DNA of 30,884 nucleotides, from the NCBI GenBank assembly GCA_965652775.1, contig CBFGXP010000018.1:1-30884 (forward strand), given 5' to 3'. Numbering within the stretch: position 1 is the first letter of the stretch; the number at the start of each line of letters is the position of its first letter. The notes below the pieces were generated by a model. That model made no database searches. It had not been told where the DNA came from and was given only the letters and a program-made list of their open reading frames with translations. The position numbers and the translations under genes were made by a program. Positions 9,239 through 18,283 of the stretch are shown in pieces. This DNA comes from VBAS01 sp965652775. GTDB lineage: Bacteria; Bacteroidota; Bacteroidia; Chitinophagales; Chitinophagaceae.

Positions 9239-9718
9239 TTAATCTTTCTTCAACAACACAGTTGCATAGGCCATTATTCCCTTTCCTTTTCCAATAAATC
9301 CCATCATTTCCGTTGTCGTCGCTTTAATTGACACATCATTTTCTGAAACACCGGTAATGCCTGCAATAATTGTTCTCATTCCGGAAGTGTACTCTTTTAT
9401 TTTAGGTTCCTGTAAGCAAATTGTGCTGTCAATATTTACAACAGTATAATTTTCTTTTTTAATTAGATCCATTGTGCGTTGCAATAAGATTGAGCTTTTA
9501 ATATTCTTAAACTCACCTGATGTATTAGGAAAATGAATTCCAATATCTCCTAATGCAAGAGCTCCAAGTAATGCATCGCAAATAGCATGAAGCAGTACAT
9601 CTGCGTCACTATGACCTTCTGCACCCTTTTTAAAAGGAATATTAACGCCACCGATCCATAGGTCTCTTCCCTTTTGTAATTGGTGAAAATCTACTCCGCT
9701 GCCAATACGATAAGACAT
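9239..9718 (-). CDS. ispF: 2-C-methyl-D-erythritol 2,4-cyclodiphosphate synthase
   Basis: A 159-residue enzyme of the non-mevalonate isoprenoid pathway. The zinc ligands are seen in GSGVDFHQ (D10, H12) and DVLLHAICDALLG (H44), and the family signature EGHSDADVLLHA and GDIGIHFP are intact. Length matches the family. It begins just after the terminator that closes porV, so it starts the ispF-dut-DUF4292 unit. Confidence 0.96.
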   Translation of the reverse strand: MSYRIGSGVDFHQLQKGRDLWIGGVNIPFKKGAEGHSDADVLLHAICDALLGALALGDIGIHFPNTSGEFKNIKSSILLQRTMDLIKKENYTVVNIDSTICLQEPKIKEYTSGMRTIIAGITGVSENDVSIKATTTEMMGFIGKGKGIMAYATVLLKKD

Positions 9719-9743
9719 TTACCTTTCTATTTAATTCAAATAT

Positions 9744-9775
9744 AAAAAAAGACGTCCCGCATGAAGCGAGACGTC
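9744..9775 (-). terminator. Intrinsic terminator after porV
   Basis: GACGTCCCGC (9751-9760) and GCGAGACGTC (9766-9775) form a ten-base stem with one mismatch around the loop ATGAA. On the minus strand the hairpin is followed by seven T residues (A run at 9744-9750). It separates porV from ispF. Confidence 0.8.
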
Positions 9776-9798
9776 AATATAAATTATTTTATCATGTT

Positions 9799-10968
9799 TT
9801 AGTTACCAGTTGATGTTCCCGCACCAGAACCATCGAAATTAAAATGCAATGAGAAACGCAATGTATTTGATAACGGATTACGATCAACACCACTTCCTGA
9901 AGGAAGGAGATAAGAGAAGTCAAGACCAAAACTTTGGTATTTAATTCCCACGCCCATCGTAAAATATCTACGGTTACCTTTTGTCTTGTCCTCATGGAAG
10001 TAACCTGAACGAAGTGCAAACTGGTTATTGTACCAGTACTCAGCACCCACTGAAATCTGGAACTCCTTCATTTCCTCGCTAAACCCCCCAGGTGCGTCAC
10101 CAAATGAACTGAACCAACTACTGATTACGCTTTTGCTGCGATAGTCGGTAAGCTGTTGAGGTGTTGCAGGATCAGACGGCGGCGTAGGTACGAGTAATTT
10201 ATTAACGTCAACACCAAACGTAATCAGGTTTTGCTCATTAAATTTTCTTGTATAAGTAGTACCAAGACCAAGATTTGCAGGAATATAGTCTTTCTGATCA
10301 GCGTTATCTGTGTATGAGATTTTAGAACCAAGATTGCTTAGTACTGCACCAAACGCCCAACCTTGCCCCAGCTCGTTATGACCGTTATAAAACCAGGCCA
10401 GATCACCGGCAACAGCGCTTGCTGCCTTATAATTATTTCCAGCCGCAGGTCCTTCAGCAAGGTTTGAATAGATATATTTCAAACCTACACCGATACCAGA
10501 TTTTTCAGAAAGCTTGCGTGAATATCCAACATCGACACCAAATTCACGGGGACGAAATGTATTCAAGTCATTACCGAGGTTATCAGTAAACTGGATGTTT
10601 CCCAGGCTGAAATAACGTAATGAGCCGGATATAGCCTGCTGATCATCGAATTTATAATAACCTGCAATTGCAGCCAGATAAACATCATTAAGGATATCCT
10701 TTAACCATGGAGTATAGGATGCTGAAATACCACCTTCATTTATATTAAAAGGAACTTTTGCAAGGTTCCAGAATGATGCATTTGCGTCTGGTGAAGTAGC
10801 AACTCCAAGATCACCCATACCAGCTGTACGGGCATCAGGTGAAATACGTAAAAAGGGAACGGCAGTTGTAACGACATTAATTGGATCTGTGCTCTGGGCT
10901 TTAGTGGTTTCAATAAAGCCGATCAGGATAAGGATAGCAGCAGTCAGCTTAAATGCAGTTGGTCTCAT
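9799..10968 (-). CDS. porV: Type IX secretion system outer-membrane protein PorV (LptO)
   Basis: A 389-residue predicted outer-membrane beta barrel with a signal peptide ending near TTKAQ (about residue 25). The N-terminal segment FLRISPDARTAGMGDLGVA and SPDANASFWNLAKVPF is the PorV signature. In known T9SSs PorV is the shuttle protein that delivers cargo from the SprA translocon to the PorU sortase. It lies 97 bases downstream of porU on the same strand and ends at a strong terminator; gene order porV-porU-gldJ is the same as in Flavobacterium johnsoniae. Confidence 0.95.
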   Translation of the reverse strand: MRPTAFKLTAAILILIGFIETTKAQSTDPINVVTTAVPFLRISPDARTAGMGDLGVATSPDANASFWNLAKVPFNINEGGISASYTPWLKDILNDVYLAAIAGYYKFDDQQAISGSLRYFSLGNIQFTDNLGNDLNTFRPREFGVDVGYSRKLSEKSGIGVGLKYIYSNLAEGPAAGNNYKAASAVAGDLAWFYNGHNELGQGWAFGAVLSNLGSKISYTDNADQKDYIPANLGLGTTYTRKFNEQNLITFGVDVNKLLVPTPPSDPATPQQLTDYRSKSVISSWFSSFGDAPGGFSEEMKEFQISVGAEYWYNNQFALRSGYFHEDKTKGNRRYFTMGVGIKYQSFGLDFSYLLPSGSGVDRNPLSNTLRFSLHFNFDGSGAGTSTGN

Positions 10969-11001
10969 TAGTAAGAGTTTATGTTATTTGTAAATATAGA
11001 A

Positions 11002-11015
11002 GATTTTTAAAAATC
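11002..11015. promoter_or_regulatory. Palindrome in the porU-porV gap
   Basis: GATTTTTAAAAATC is a perfect 14-base palindrome. On the minus strand it lies just upstream of TATATTTA (about 10993-11000 region), a seven-of-eight match to the -7 element TAnnTTTG, about 25 bases before the porV start. It may be a porV promoter with an overlapping operator or simply AT-rich sequence. Confidence 0.25.
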
Positions 11016-11064
11016 AGGGCTCGAAAGTACTATTTTTTGTCCGGGTAGTCGACTTTAAAACTGG

Positions 11065-14000
11065 CTACAAAATCACGAGCTTTTCAATGACAGTTCGGGG
11101 TTTAGAACCGTTACAAAAGACTTTAAGACGATATATATAAACACCTCTGCCAATTTTATCACCAAAATCATCCCGGCCATCCCAATCGACTTCTGTAGAA
11201 CGGTTTCCAAAGGTGTTTATTGTTTTTTCTATCCGCTTTACCACTTTGCCGGCAAGTGAAAAAATATGGATTTGTACAAACAGATCCTGGCCCGGCTTAT
11301 TATGCTCAAACCAGAATTGTGTTTTGGTTGTAAACGGGTTAGGATAGTTGAGAACATGATCAAGAACAAGATCTTCATCATTAACAACAGAAAAATCAAG
11401 TATGTATTCTGAAGAGTTATTCAGCACATCCCATGCTTTTATCCGAAGTGTGTGATTACCCGCCTCCAACTGCGGCAGTTGAAACTTAGCATAGCCTTGT
11501 CCATACTTATCGAGGTCCGCCTCATAATAATTATTCAAATTGAATGTTTGATTAATATTATTATCCAGCACTGCTGTAATGTCATGTCCAATGCCGGTAC
11601 CAGAAGTATTGATACCTGAGGAATCATTTAATTTTAGAATCAATGTTGGTCTTTGGTTAACAATGCTCCCATTCACAAAATTTTCGTCGTTCAGCCATGC
11701 TTTTATTTCCGGTCCTTCTTTGTCATTGTCAAGTGTATTGGATGAGCCGCCCACCACAAAACCATTGAAGTTATCACTTCCATCGATTGCTCCATTTTCT
11801 GCATAGTAACTTATCTTTCCTTGTCCATGTTGATAGTTGATGTCCTTGGGAACTTTAAATGAAAAGCTGAATTTTCCATTGCTCACAGAAGCTTTGCCTT
11901 TAAATAAAATACTTAACTGTTGTTGAAAAGATGCTTGCTGACTGCCGGGGTCATTTGCTTTCGTCATAAGGTGTTGCGGTTTATCAAAAACGACCGGGTA
12001 AAGTGTTCCGTTTAATGATGAAAGGACCGACCCATTGTTATCAGTCAATTCGCCTTCGATTATAACTTTCTCGCCGGCGGAGAGCGTATCAGTTTGTAGT
12101 AAAGGGTCTACGGAATTTAATTTGGTTGTTTTTATTTTAAACTGTGGAAATGCAAGTGTCAATGCCGGATCGCCAAGCAGGGTAAACTTTCGGTTATTGA
12201 TTATATCTCCCGATGTTTGATAGGTATGATTTTTTGCAGCCCTTACAGCTTCCCCAAGGCTCTTGTATTTTCCATTTGCATCAGGTTGGGTTGCAAATTG
12301 CATGTAATTATTATTCATGATCCGGTTGCTGAATGAAAATACAAGTCGTGTTGTTGTCATCAATGCAATTCCCCCCGTTTTTGGTCTAAGTAGAATATTT
12401 TCTCCAAGAGAGCTGATGAAAGGATTATCATAAGGCGCAAAATCACAAGTAGCTGTTACAAACAAAGGCAGCCGGTTAGCATTGCTCCATCCATTTATCA
12501 TCGGCTGATCAAGTATTACTTCTTCAGCAAGTCTTGCGGCGCCACCGTGGCCAATAAAATTGAACACCAATGTGCCACTCGCAATTTTATTATTAATGGT
12601 TTCATTAACGGTGGGGTACCTGCTACCGGCCGACCCACTCTCCTGCTGAAACGCATCCAGGTAAATTTTCTGAATATTGAAAACAGGATTTGCAGAGACG
12701 GTTGCCGTTATCAATTCGGCGTCCTGGAAATGCAGGTTGTTATCTTCATCATCAGCAATAAAAGAAATATGATTTCGCCATGCACCAAAACTTTCCTTAC
12801 TGTAATATGCAATTACTTTATCAACATAATTCTTTGCTTCCTCTGCATTTTTTGCTGGTATTCTGCCAATACCAATATCAAGAAGGTTTATGACTAACCC
12901 TGAATTGATGTCTTCATTGTCATCCAGAAAACCAAAGAAATCATCACTTGTATAGGTACTTAAAGGGTCAAGAAAAATTTTACTTTGGTAACCCGGAACA
13001 ACGTTTGTATTGTTTATAACCCGGTTTTTGTAATCGAAAGAAGCATCACCAAAAAGTAAGAGATATTTGGGACGGTTAGCCGGAATACCTGCATTTTTAT
13101 CAAAATACATTTTTACAAAATCACGGACCGCAACGGGATCAGGAATACCGGAAGAAAACTCGTTATAGATTTTATCGGTTGTCACCACAGCTACGTTCAA
13201 ATTATTTTTTTGCCGGTGAAAAGCAGCTAGTCGTTCGGCTTGCGAAAGCAATAAATTCTGTGTGATAATTAAATAGTCTGCCTGTTGAATATCATGAAGG
13301 TCCTGGTTTTGTATCCGACCTGCATTTATTGGCAACATTGCACTGCCAGCGTTAAAGGCAATATATTCTTTTAATCTACCTGCATCGTTTACAAACCGAA
13401 ATTCATTAGCCAATAGATTTCCCTGCATTCTTACTGGCGTCAAAGGATCTGAGATCTCCCAGACTTGAGTATTACTTGTTGCATTGCTTACTACAAACTC
13501 ACCAATATTATTTCCAACACTGTTCCAGTCACGAAATGATAATTGACCGATAGCCCCTAAAACAAGGTTTCGTCTTGCATGGATCTCAAAAAAATTTAAC
13601 CAGCCTTGGGAATTAAATCCACCAGTCACATAAGTATAATTTATCTGCAAAGATTCCTGGGGCAATAGAATATCTGATACTTGTTGTGATTGGTGAGCAA
13701 AGGGATCGTATAGACCCGGTCCTGTTGATGGAATACTGATTTGCTGAGCTGGTTGATTATTAATCCGCACATCAAAACGACTGCCCACGTTGATTGATCT
13801 GGCTACACAATTTGAGATCAATGTTGCAGGTGTGGTTGTAACAAGATTTGGTATGCTAACTGAAAACGATTTGGAAAGTGTTTTACCCGGTGCATCTGCA
13901 AATTCCTCGCCCAGCCATTCTTTTCCGCTTGACAAGAGATTCACCGAATCAAGTTCATGAAAAATTCTTTCATTAAATGAATTAATCGTCGATGTCGGCG

Positions 14001-14487
14001 GTGTATTGATTTGTAAAGAAGCGATTCTTTTCCCGACACCATTAATTGTAATAAAGTAATAAGCAGAATCAGAATACAGGTTTTTTTGATGGACAAATCT
14101 TTTGTTTAATGAATCTTTAAACCACCTGTCCGGCCCGGGTGCATAAAACAGGAAGTAGTCACTCCCGTTAAAAAGCCCATCGCCGCCATCAACCATTAAA
14201 ATTGCATTTTCGGCAAGGTCATCTATCGGTTTATCTGCATTTGCTTCGCTAAGCATATTCCCGCCATTTCCAAACAACCTTATCGCATTTGATGATATGC
14301 CGGCGACATTAAACCCAAGTGTTGTCAAAAAAGCAGCATCTATCTTATAAATACCTGCATCCTTTATGACTATTTTACTCCAGACCCCGGTGCTCAATAT
14401 CGAATTGGGTTTATATAGGCGTTGAGCACTGACATTCATTACAGTTAAGCACGAAAAAAATATGATTATCGTTGTAAATATCCTCAT
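11065..14487 (-). CDS. porU: Type IX secretion system sortase PorU
   Basis: About 1140 residues from the ATG at 14487, chosen because it gives the signal peptide MRIFTTIIIFFSCLTVMNVSAQ; an in-frame ATG at 14553 would add 22 residues in front of it. The middle is a gingipain-like C25 protease domain with the catalytic histidine in FNFIGHGGAARL and catalytic cysteine in VTATCDFAPYDNP. The end has a FlgD/T9SS type A-like beta domain (NYPNPFTTKTQFWF ... GRGVYIYRL). PorU cuts the C-terminal signal off T9SS cargo and attaches it to anionic lipopolysaccharide at the cell surface. It pairs with porV downstream and diverges from gldJ. Confidence 0.95.
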   Translation of the reverse strand: MRIFTTIIIFFSCLTVMNVSAQRLYKPNSILSTGVWSKIVIKDAGIYKIDAAFLTTLGFNVAGISSNAIRLFGNGGNMLSEANADKPIDDLAENAILMVDGGDGLFNGSDYFLFYAPGPDRWFKDSLNKRFVHQKNLYSDSAYYFITINGVGKRIASLQINTPPTSTINSFNERIFHELDSVNLLSSGKEWLGEEFADAPGKTLSKSFSVSIPNLVTTTPATLISNCVARSINVGSRFDVRINNQPAQQISIPSTGPGLYDPFAHQSQQVSDILLPQESLQINYTYVTGGFNSQGWLNFFEIHARRNLVLGAIGQLSFRDWNSVGNNIGEFVVSNATSNTQVWEISDPLTPVRMQGNLLANEFRFVNDAGRLKEYIAFNAGSAMLPINAGRIQNQDLHDIQQADYLIITQNLLLSQAERLAAFHRQKNNLNVAVVTTDKIYNEFSSGIPDPVAVRDFVKMYFDKNAGIPANRPKYLLLFGDASFDYKNRVINNTNVVPGYQSKIFLDPLSTYTSDDFFGFLDDNEDINSGLVINLLDIGIGRIPAKNAEEAKNYVDKVIAYYSKESFGAWRNHISFIADDEDNNLHFQDAELITATVSANPVFNIQKIYLDAFQQESGSAGSRYPTVNETINNKIASGTLVFNFIGHGGAARLAEEVILDQPMINGWSNANRLPLFVTATCDFAPYDNPFISSLGENILLRPKTGGIALMTTTRLVFSFSNRIMNNNYMQFATQPDANGKYKSLGEAVRAAKNHTYQTSGDIINNRKFTLLGDPALTLAFPQFKIKTTKLNSVDPLLQTDTLSAGEKVIIEGELTDNNGSVLSSLNGTLYPVVFDKPQHLMTKANDPGSQQASFQQQLSILFKGKASVSNGKFSFSFKVPKDINYQHGQGKISYYAENGAIDGSDNFNGFVVGGSSNTLDNDKEGPEIKAWLNDENFVNGSIVNQRPTLILKLNDSSGINTSGTGIGHDITAVLDNNINQTFNLNNYYEADLDKYGQGYAKFQLPQLEAGNHTLRIKAWDVLNNSSEYILDFSVVNDEDLVLDHVLNYPNPFTTKTQFWFEHNKPGQDLFVQIHIFSLAGKVVKRIEKTINTFGNRSTEVDWDGRDDFGDKIGRGVYIYRLKVFCNGSKPRTVIEKLVIL

Positions 14488-14664
14488 CAGTTTGTTAAAA
14501 AATGCGTGGACTTTAACGAGCCCCGGAAAAGTATTTCTGCTTAATAAAATCATTATAATCTGCCTATATTCGCAACTACGGCAGATAAAATCTTCTTAAG
14601 GTGCAATATTTTTATCTCAACCGGCGTTAAATTTATTCCAATTCAAAGGTTTATACAAAAAACT

Positions 14665-16230
14665 ATGAAACTGAAAAACTTAATTATCCTGTTGTCCTGT
14701 GCCGTTCTGATAGCATCTTGCAAAGGCAAGGGCTTATTTGGCAAAAAGAAGTACGATAAGTCGGATGTTACCGGCTGGAATTACAATGACAAAAACATGG
14801 GTGGATACCAGGTATCCAAAGAAAAAGAGCAGGCAACCGGGCCTGGTCTCGTGTTTGTCCAGGGCGGTACCTTCACCATGGGTCAAACTGATGAAGACGT
14901 CATGGGTGATTTTAACAATATCCCCCGTCGTGTAACTGTTCCTTCGTTCTATATTGATAAGACCGAAGTAGCCAACGTTCATTATCGTGAATATTTGTAT
15001 TGGCTTGCTCGTGTTTTTGACCCGGCAAATGATCCTGCTTATCAGGCGATCAATGAAGCCGCGATGCCAGATACTCTTGTTTGGCGTAGCGAGTTGGCGT
15101 ATAATGAGCCACTGGTTGAATACTATTTGCGCCATCCAAGTTTCAACAATTATCCTGTTGTAGGTGTTAGCTGGAAACAAGCTTACGATTTTTGCTTATG
15201 GAGAAGCGACCGGGTGAATGAGGGGCAACTTATTAATCAGGGGTTGGCTTCCAAGCAAGGCTTGCAGGCACAACAAGGTGAAGATAATTTTACAACTAAG
15301 TCATATTTGTTAGGTTTTTACCAAACGGTTCCGGGTAAAACTGGTAAAAAGAGTACGTTAAAAACTGCACAGGGAACACCGCGGATGCAGGTAACAATGG
15401 AAGATGGAATTCTTCAGCCTGATTATCGTTTACCAACGGAAGCTGAGTGGGAATATGCTGCATTAGGTTATATCAATCAGAACCCAAGACCCAGCGCTAA
15501 AGAAGGAAAACGTGGAGAGGAGTTGACGATGAATAAACAAATTTATCCATGGAGCCATAATCCTAATGGCATGAGAGATACACGTCATGGAAGCTGGCAG
15601 GGTCAGTTCCTTGCAAACTTTAAAAGAGGTAATGGTGACTATGCAGGTGTTGCTGGTGGTTTGAATGACGATGCCATTTATACAGCAGATGTAAAAGCGT
15701 TCTATCCAAATGGCTTTGGTTTATATAATATGGCGGGTAACGTAAGTGAGTGGGTAGCGGACGTATACAGACCTCTTACTTTGCTCGATGCTGACGATGT
15801 TGCTTCTTATCGTGGTAACGCATATAAAAAGATGCTGGTCGTAGATTCTACTTCTGGTGATCCGACTACCCGTTTTGCAAGAGATAGCATGGGTAGAATA
15901 AAATATACTGACGTTACAGATAAAGAAAGCATGATGCGCAGAAACTATCAGCGTGGTAATGTTATTGACTTTGTTGATGGTGACTCATTATCGCAATCAA
16001 ATTATGGATATGGTATCACAACCCTTATAAGTGATAAATCCCGGGTTTATAAAGGTGGTAGCTGGGCAGACTATGCTTATTGGCTTAGCCCTGGTGCCCG
16101 TCGTTTCATGGAAGAAGATCAGGCAAGTGCAACAGTTGGTTTCCGTTGTGCTATGACCCGCATGGGTAGCACAGAGGGTAATAAAAGAAAAACCGGAAAC
16201 TGGTGGAAGAGCCGCCGCCAAAAACGTTAA
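14665..16230 (+). CDS. gldJ: Gliding motility / T9SS lipoprotein GldJ
   Basis: A 521-residue lipoprotein (lipobox VLIASC, Cys19) with an FGE-sulfatase (SUMF1-like) domain from about residue 60 to the end: FVQGGTFTMGQ, FYIDKTEVANVHYREY, RLPTEAEWEYAA, NMAGNVSEWVADVY, YKGGSWADYAYW and VGFRCAM are the domain landmarks. GldJ is needed for gliding and T9SS function and stabilises other Gld proteins in F. johnsoniae. It lacks signs of being an enzyme in this family; the fold is used structurally. It is divergent from porU, with a 178-base gap that contains TAAATTTA at 14628-14635 as a possible -7 element but no clear -33 element. Confidence 0.95.
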   Translation: MKLKNLIILLSCAVLIASCKGKGLFGKKKYDKSDVTGWNYNDKNMGGYQVSKEKEQATGPGLVFVQGGTFTMGQTDEDVMGDFNNIPRRVTVPSFYIDKTEVANVHYREYLYWLARVFDPANDPAYQAINEAAMPDTLVWRSELAYNEPLVEYYLRHPSFNNYPVVGVSWKQAYDFCLWRSDRVNEGQLINQGLASKQGLQAQQGEDNFTTKSYLLGFYQTVPGKTGKKSTLKTAQGTPRMQVTMEDGILQPDYRLPTEAEWEYAALGYINQNPRPSAKEGKRGEELTMNKQIYPWSHNPNGMRDTRHGSWQGQFLANFKRGNGDYAGVAGGLNDDAIYTADVKAFYPNGFGLYNMAGNVSEWVADVYRPLTLLDADDVASYRGNAYKKMLVVDSTSGDPTTRFARDSMGRIKYTDVTDKESMMRRNYQRGNVIDFVDGDSLSQSNYGYGITTLISDKSRVYKGGSWADYAYWLSPGARRFMEEDQASATVGFRCAMTRMGSTEGNKRKTGNWWKSRRQKR

Positions 16231-16257
16231 GTTTTTTCCGCTTCATAATTTTAAAAG

Positions 16258-16282
16258 CCCCGTCATCAATGGCGGGGTTTTT
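16258..16282 (+). terminator. Intrinsic terminator after gldJ
   Basis: CCCCGTCA (16258-16265) pairs with TGGCGGGG (16270-16277), eight pairs with one G-T wobble and a TCAA loop, followed by TTTTT at 16278-16282. Confidence 0.85.
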
Positions 16283-16294
16283 AATTTATGCCTT

Positions 16295-16302
16295 TACATT
16301 TG
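16295..16302 (+). promoter_or_regulatory. Possible -7 element for murF
   Basis: TACATTTG matches TAnnTTTG at every fixed position and lies seven bases before the ATG at 16309. If it is used, the murF transcript would start at or next to that ATG. No convincing TTG is present 17-23 bases upstream, so this is tentative. It argues for the 16309 start over the ATG at 16288. Confidence 0.3.
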
Positions 16303-16308
16303 CTTATC

Positions 16309-17592
16309 ATGATCGAAGAGCTTTATAAAATTTATCAGGAGCACCCTTCTGTACAAACTGACACAAGAAAACTAAAGGCAGGCGATATTTTTTTTGCGTT
16401 GAAGGGCCCTAATTTCAACGGTAATTCTTTTGCAAAACAAGCAATACAAGATGGCGCTGCTCACGTGGTGATTGATGAAAAAGAGTTTGAAATACCAGGA
16501 AAGACTTTTTTAGTTACTGATGTACTAACGGCTTTGCAGGAACTAGCTCTTCATCATCGCAAACAACTCAATATCCCTTTTATTGCAATTACAGGTAGCA
16601 ATGGGAAAACAACCACAAAAGAATTGATCCATGCCGTTCTATCCTCTTCATTTAAAACTCATACTACTGAAGGCAATCTGAATAATCATATTGGCGTACC
16701 ACTGACAATTCTGAAAATCAGAAATGATGCCGAAATGGCGGTAATCGAAATGGGCGCAAATCACCTGGGTGAAATAGCCTCCTATTGCCGGATTTCGCTG
16801 CCTACACATGGTTTGATAACTAATTGCGGTAAAGCACATCTGGAGGGTTTTGGAAGTATAGAAGGAGTAAGAAAAGGCAAAGGCGAATTGTTTGATTACC
16901 TGCGCACATTAACACATGGATTTGCTTTTGTTATGTGGGATTATGATTACCTCCGGGAAATGAGCAAAGGAATTAGTGGTATCATAAAATATGGTACGGA
17001 AGAAAATGATCACGTGATCGGAAAAGTTTTTCGAAGTGATCCTTTCCTGCAGGTTGAGATCAGCCAGGGACTGGATGATAAGATCATTTCCACACAATTG
17101 GTTGGCGACTACAATTTGCCCAATGTACTTGCTGCAGTAACGGTTGGTAAATTTTTTGAAGTGCAGGAAAGCAAAATAAAATCTGCCATTGAAAGTTATA
17201 CTCCTTCCAATAGTCGTTCACAGCTGATCGAAAAAAACTCCAATAAAATTATTTTAGATGCCTATAATGCAAATCCCAGCAGCATGAAATCAGCTATTGA
17301 AAATTTTGCGAGCAAAAATGTAGAGAATAAGATCATGTTGCTGGGTGCAATGGCAGAATTGGGAAAAGAAAGCTTGCAGGAACATAATGAAATAATTAAC
17401 CTTATTAAAAAACATTCCTGGAAGCAAGTTGTCCTTGTCGGTGGTGATTTTTTAAAACTGCCGCATTCGTTTCTTTCATTTGAAAATTCTTTGAAAGCAA
17501 AAGAATGGTTCAATCAACAAAATTTTCAAAACAGTTATATACTTGTAAAAGGAAGTCGCAGCATGCAAATGGAAAAAGTTTTAGAATCTTAA
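16309..17592 (+). CDS. murF: UDP-N-acetylmuramoyl-tripeptide--D-alanyl-D-alanine ligase
   Basis: About 427 residues from the ATG at 16309; an ATG at 16288 would add seven residues but sits only six bases after the gldJ terminator. MurF adds D-Ala-D-Ala to the UDP-MurNAc-tripeptide in the cytoplasm. The N-terminal domain has SVQTDTRKLKAGDIFFAL, the ATP loop is ITGSNGKTTTKE, then EGNLNNHIGVPLTIL, EMGANHLGEIAS, TNCGKAHLEGFGS and the C-terminal LDAYNANPSSMKSAI, all in family order. It lies nine bases upstream of the Crp/Fnr gene, so regulator and murF probably share a transcript. Confidence 0.95.
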   Translation: MIEELYKIYQEHPSVQTDTRKLKAGDIFFALKGPNFNGNSFAKQAIQDGAAHVVIDEKEFEIPGKTFLVTDVLTALQELALHHRKQLNIPFIAITGSNGKTTTKELIHAVLSSSFKTHTTEGNLNNHIGVPLTILKIRNDAEMAVIEMGANHLGEIASYCRISLPTHGLITNCGKAHLEGFGSIEGVRKGKGELFDYLRTLTHGFAFVMWDYDYLREMSKGISGIIKYGTEENDHVIGKVFRSDPFLQVEISQGLDDKIISTQLVGDYNLPNVLAAVTVGKFFEVQESKIKSAIESYTPSNSRSQLIEKNSNKIILDAYNANPSSMKSAIENFASKNVENKIMLLGAMAELGKESLQEHNEIINLIKKHSWKQVVLVGGDFLKLPHSFLSFENSLKAKEWFNQQNFQNSYILVKGSRSMQMEKVLES

Positions 17593-17601
17593 TTTTAAAA
17601 A

Positions 17602-18225
17602 ATGGATTGGAAGAAATTATTCCCGCAGTTTGAGCCAGCACTCATAGAGATCCTGGATAAAAATGTTGTGGAAAGAAAATATCATGCGGGTGAGGTCATT
17701 GTCCGGACAGGGCAGTATATCAAATCAACTGTACTGGTATTAAGCGGAAGAATTAAAATCTACCGGCAAAATGATGAAGGTGGCGAATTTTTGATCTACT
17801 ACCTGGGCTCTGGTGAAGCTTGCGCTGTATCATTGATTTGCGCATTACAATCGCAAACTAGTGAGATAACCGCTAAAGCAATTGAAGATACAGAAGTATT
17901 ATTGCTGCCGGTACAGCTGATGGATGAATTGATGAGCAAATATAAGAGTTGGTCACATTTTGTTATTCAAACATATCGCAAACGCTTCGATGAAATGCTC
18001 GCGGTCATTGACAATATTGCTTTCAGAAATATGGATGAACGGCTGGAGTTTTATCTTAAGCGATATCAGGCGGATACACAAAAAAAGATCGTGAATCTAA
18101 CTCACCAGGAAATTGCTGATGACCTGAATTCATCAAGAGAGGTGATCAGTCGCTTATTGAAAAAAATGGAACAGCTTGGACAATTAAGGCTGAACCGTAA
18201 TTCAATTGAGCTTATCAATTTGTGA
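17602..18225 (+). CDS. Crp/Fnr-family transcriptional regulator, likely activator of the sulfur island
   Basis: A 207-residue protein: cyclic-nucleotide-type beta roll (about 20-115), dimer helix (about 115-150) and a winged helix-turn-helix (about 160-205). The recognition helix SSREVISRLLKKME has R179, E180 and R184 at the positions of CRP R180, E181 and R185, which read TGTGA; it also has the FNR-like S before the last R. The FNR N-terminal cysteine cluster and the CRP cAMP-binding pattern are absent. Its only two cysteines, C74 and C80 (EACAVSLICAL), lie where the cAMP-phosphate cassette would be, so thiol or persulfide sensing is possible. Its stop codon lies inside a perfect TGTGA-N6-TCACA palindrome that precedes the next gene. 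Confidence 0.9.
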   Translation: MDWKKLFPQFEPALIEILDKNVVERKYHAGEVIVRTGQYIKSTVLVLSGRIKIYRQNDEGGEFLIYYLGSGEACAVSLICALQSQTSEITAKAIEDTEVLLLPVQLMDELMSKYKSWSHFVIQTYRKRFDEMLAVIDNIAFRNMDERLEFYLKRYQADTQKKIVNLTHQEIADDLNSSREVISRLLKKMEQLGQLRLNRNSIELINL

Positions 18226-18265
18226 TTTAAATCACAGGGAGGCGGTTTATAAGTGTTCAATTTTG
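18221..18265 (+). promoter_or_regulatory. Sulfur-island operator A and promoter (for TauE/SafE gene)
   Basis: TGTGATTTAAATCACA (18221-18236) is a perfect 16-base palindrome identical at every fixed position to the CRP consensus TGTGA-N6-TCACA. CAATTTTG at 18258-18265 matches TAnnTTTG at all but the first position and starts 29.5 bases from the palindrome centre. No TTG lies at the -33 position, so the promoter looks activator-dependent. The operator overlaps the stop codon of the Crp/Fnr gene. Confidence 0.75.
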
Positions 18266-18283
18266 CGTCTGAATTTTTTGTAA

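Noticed and set aside
12547..12897. Plus-strand open frame of 116 codons inside porU
   Set aside because: No start context or family similarity; it lies across the PorU catalytic domain, which is clearly coding on the other strand.
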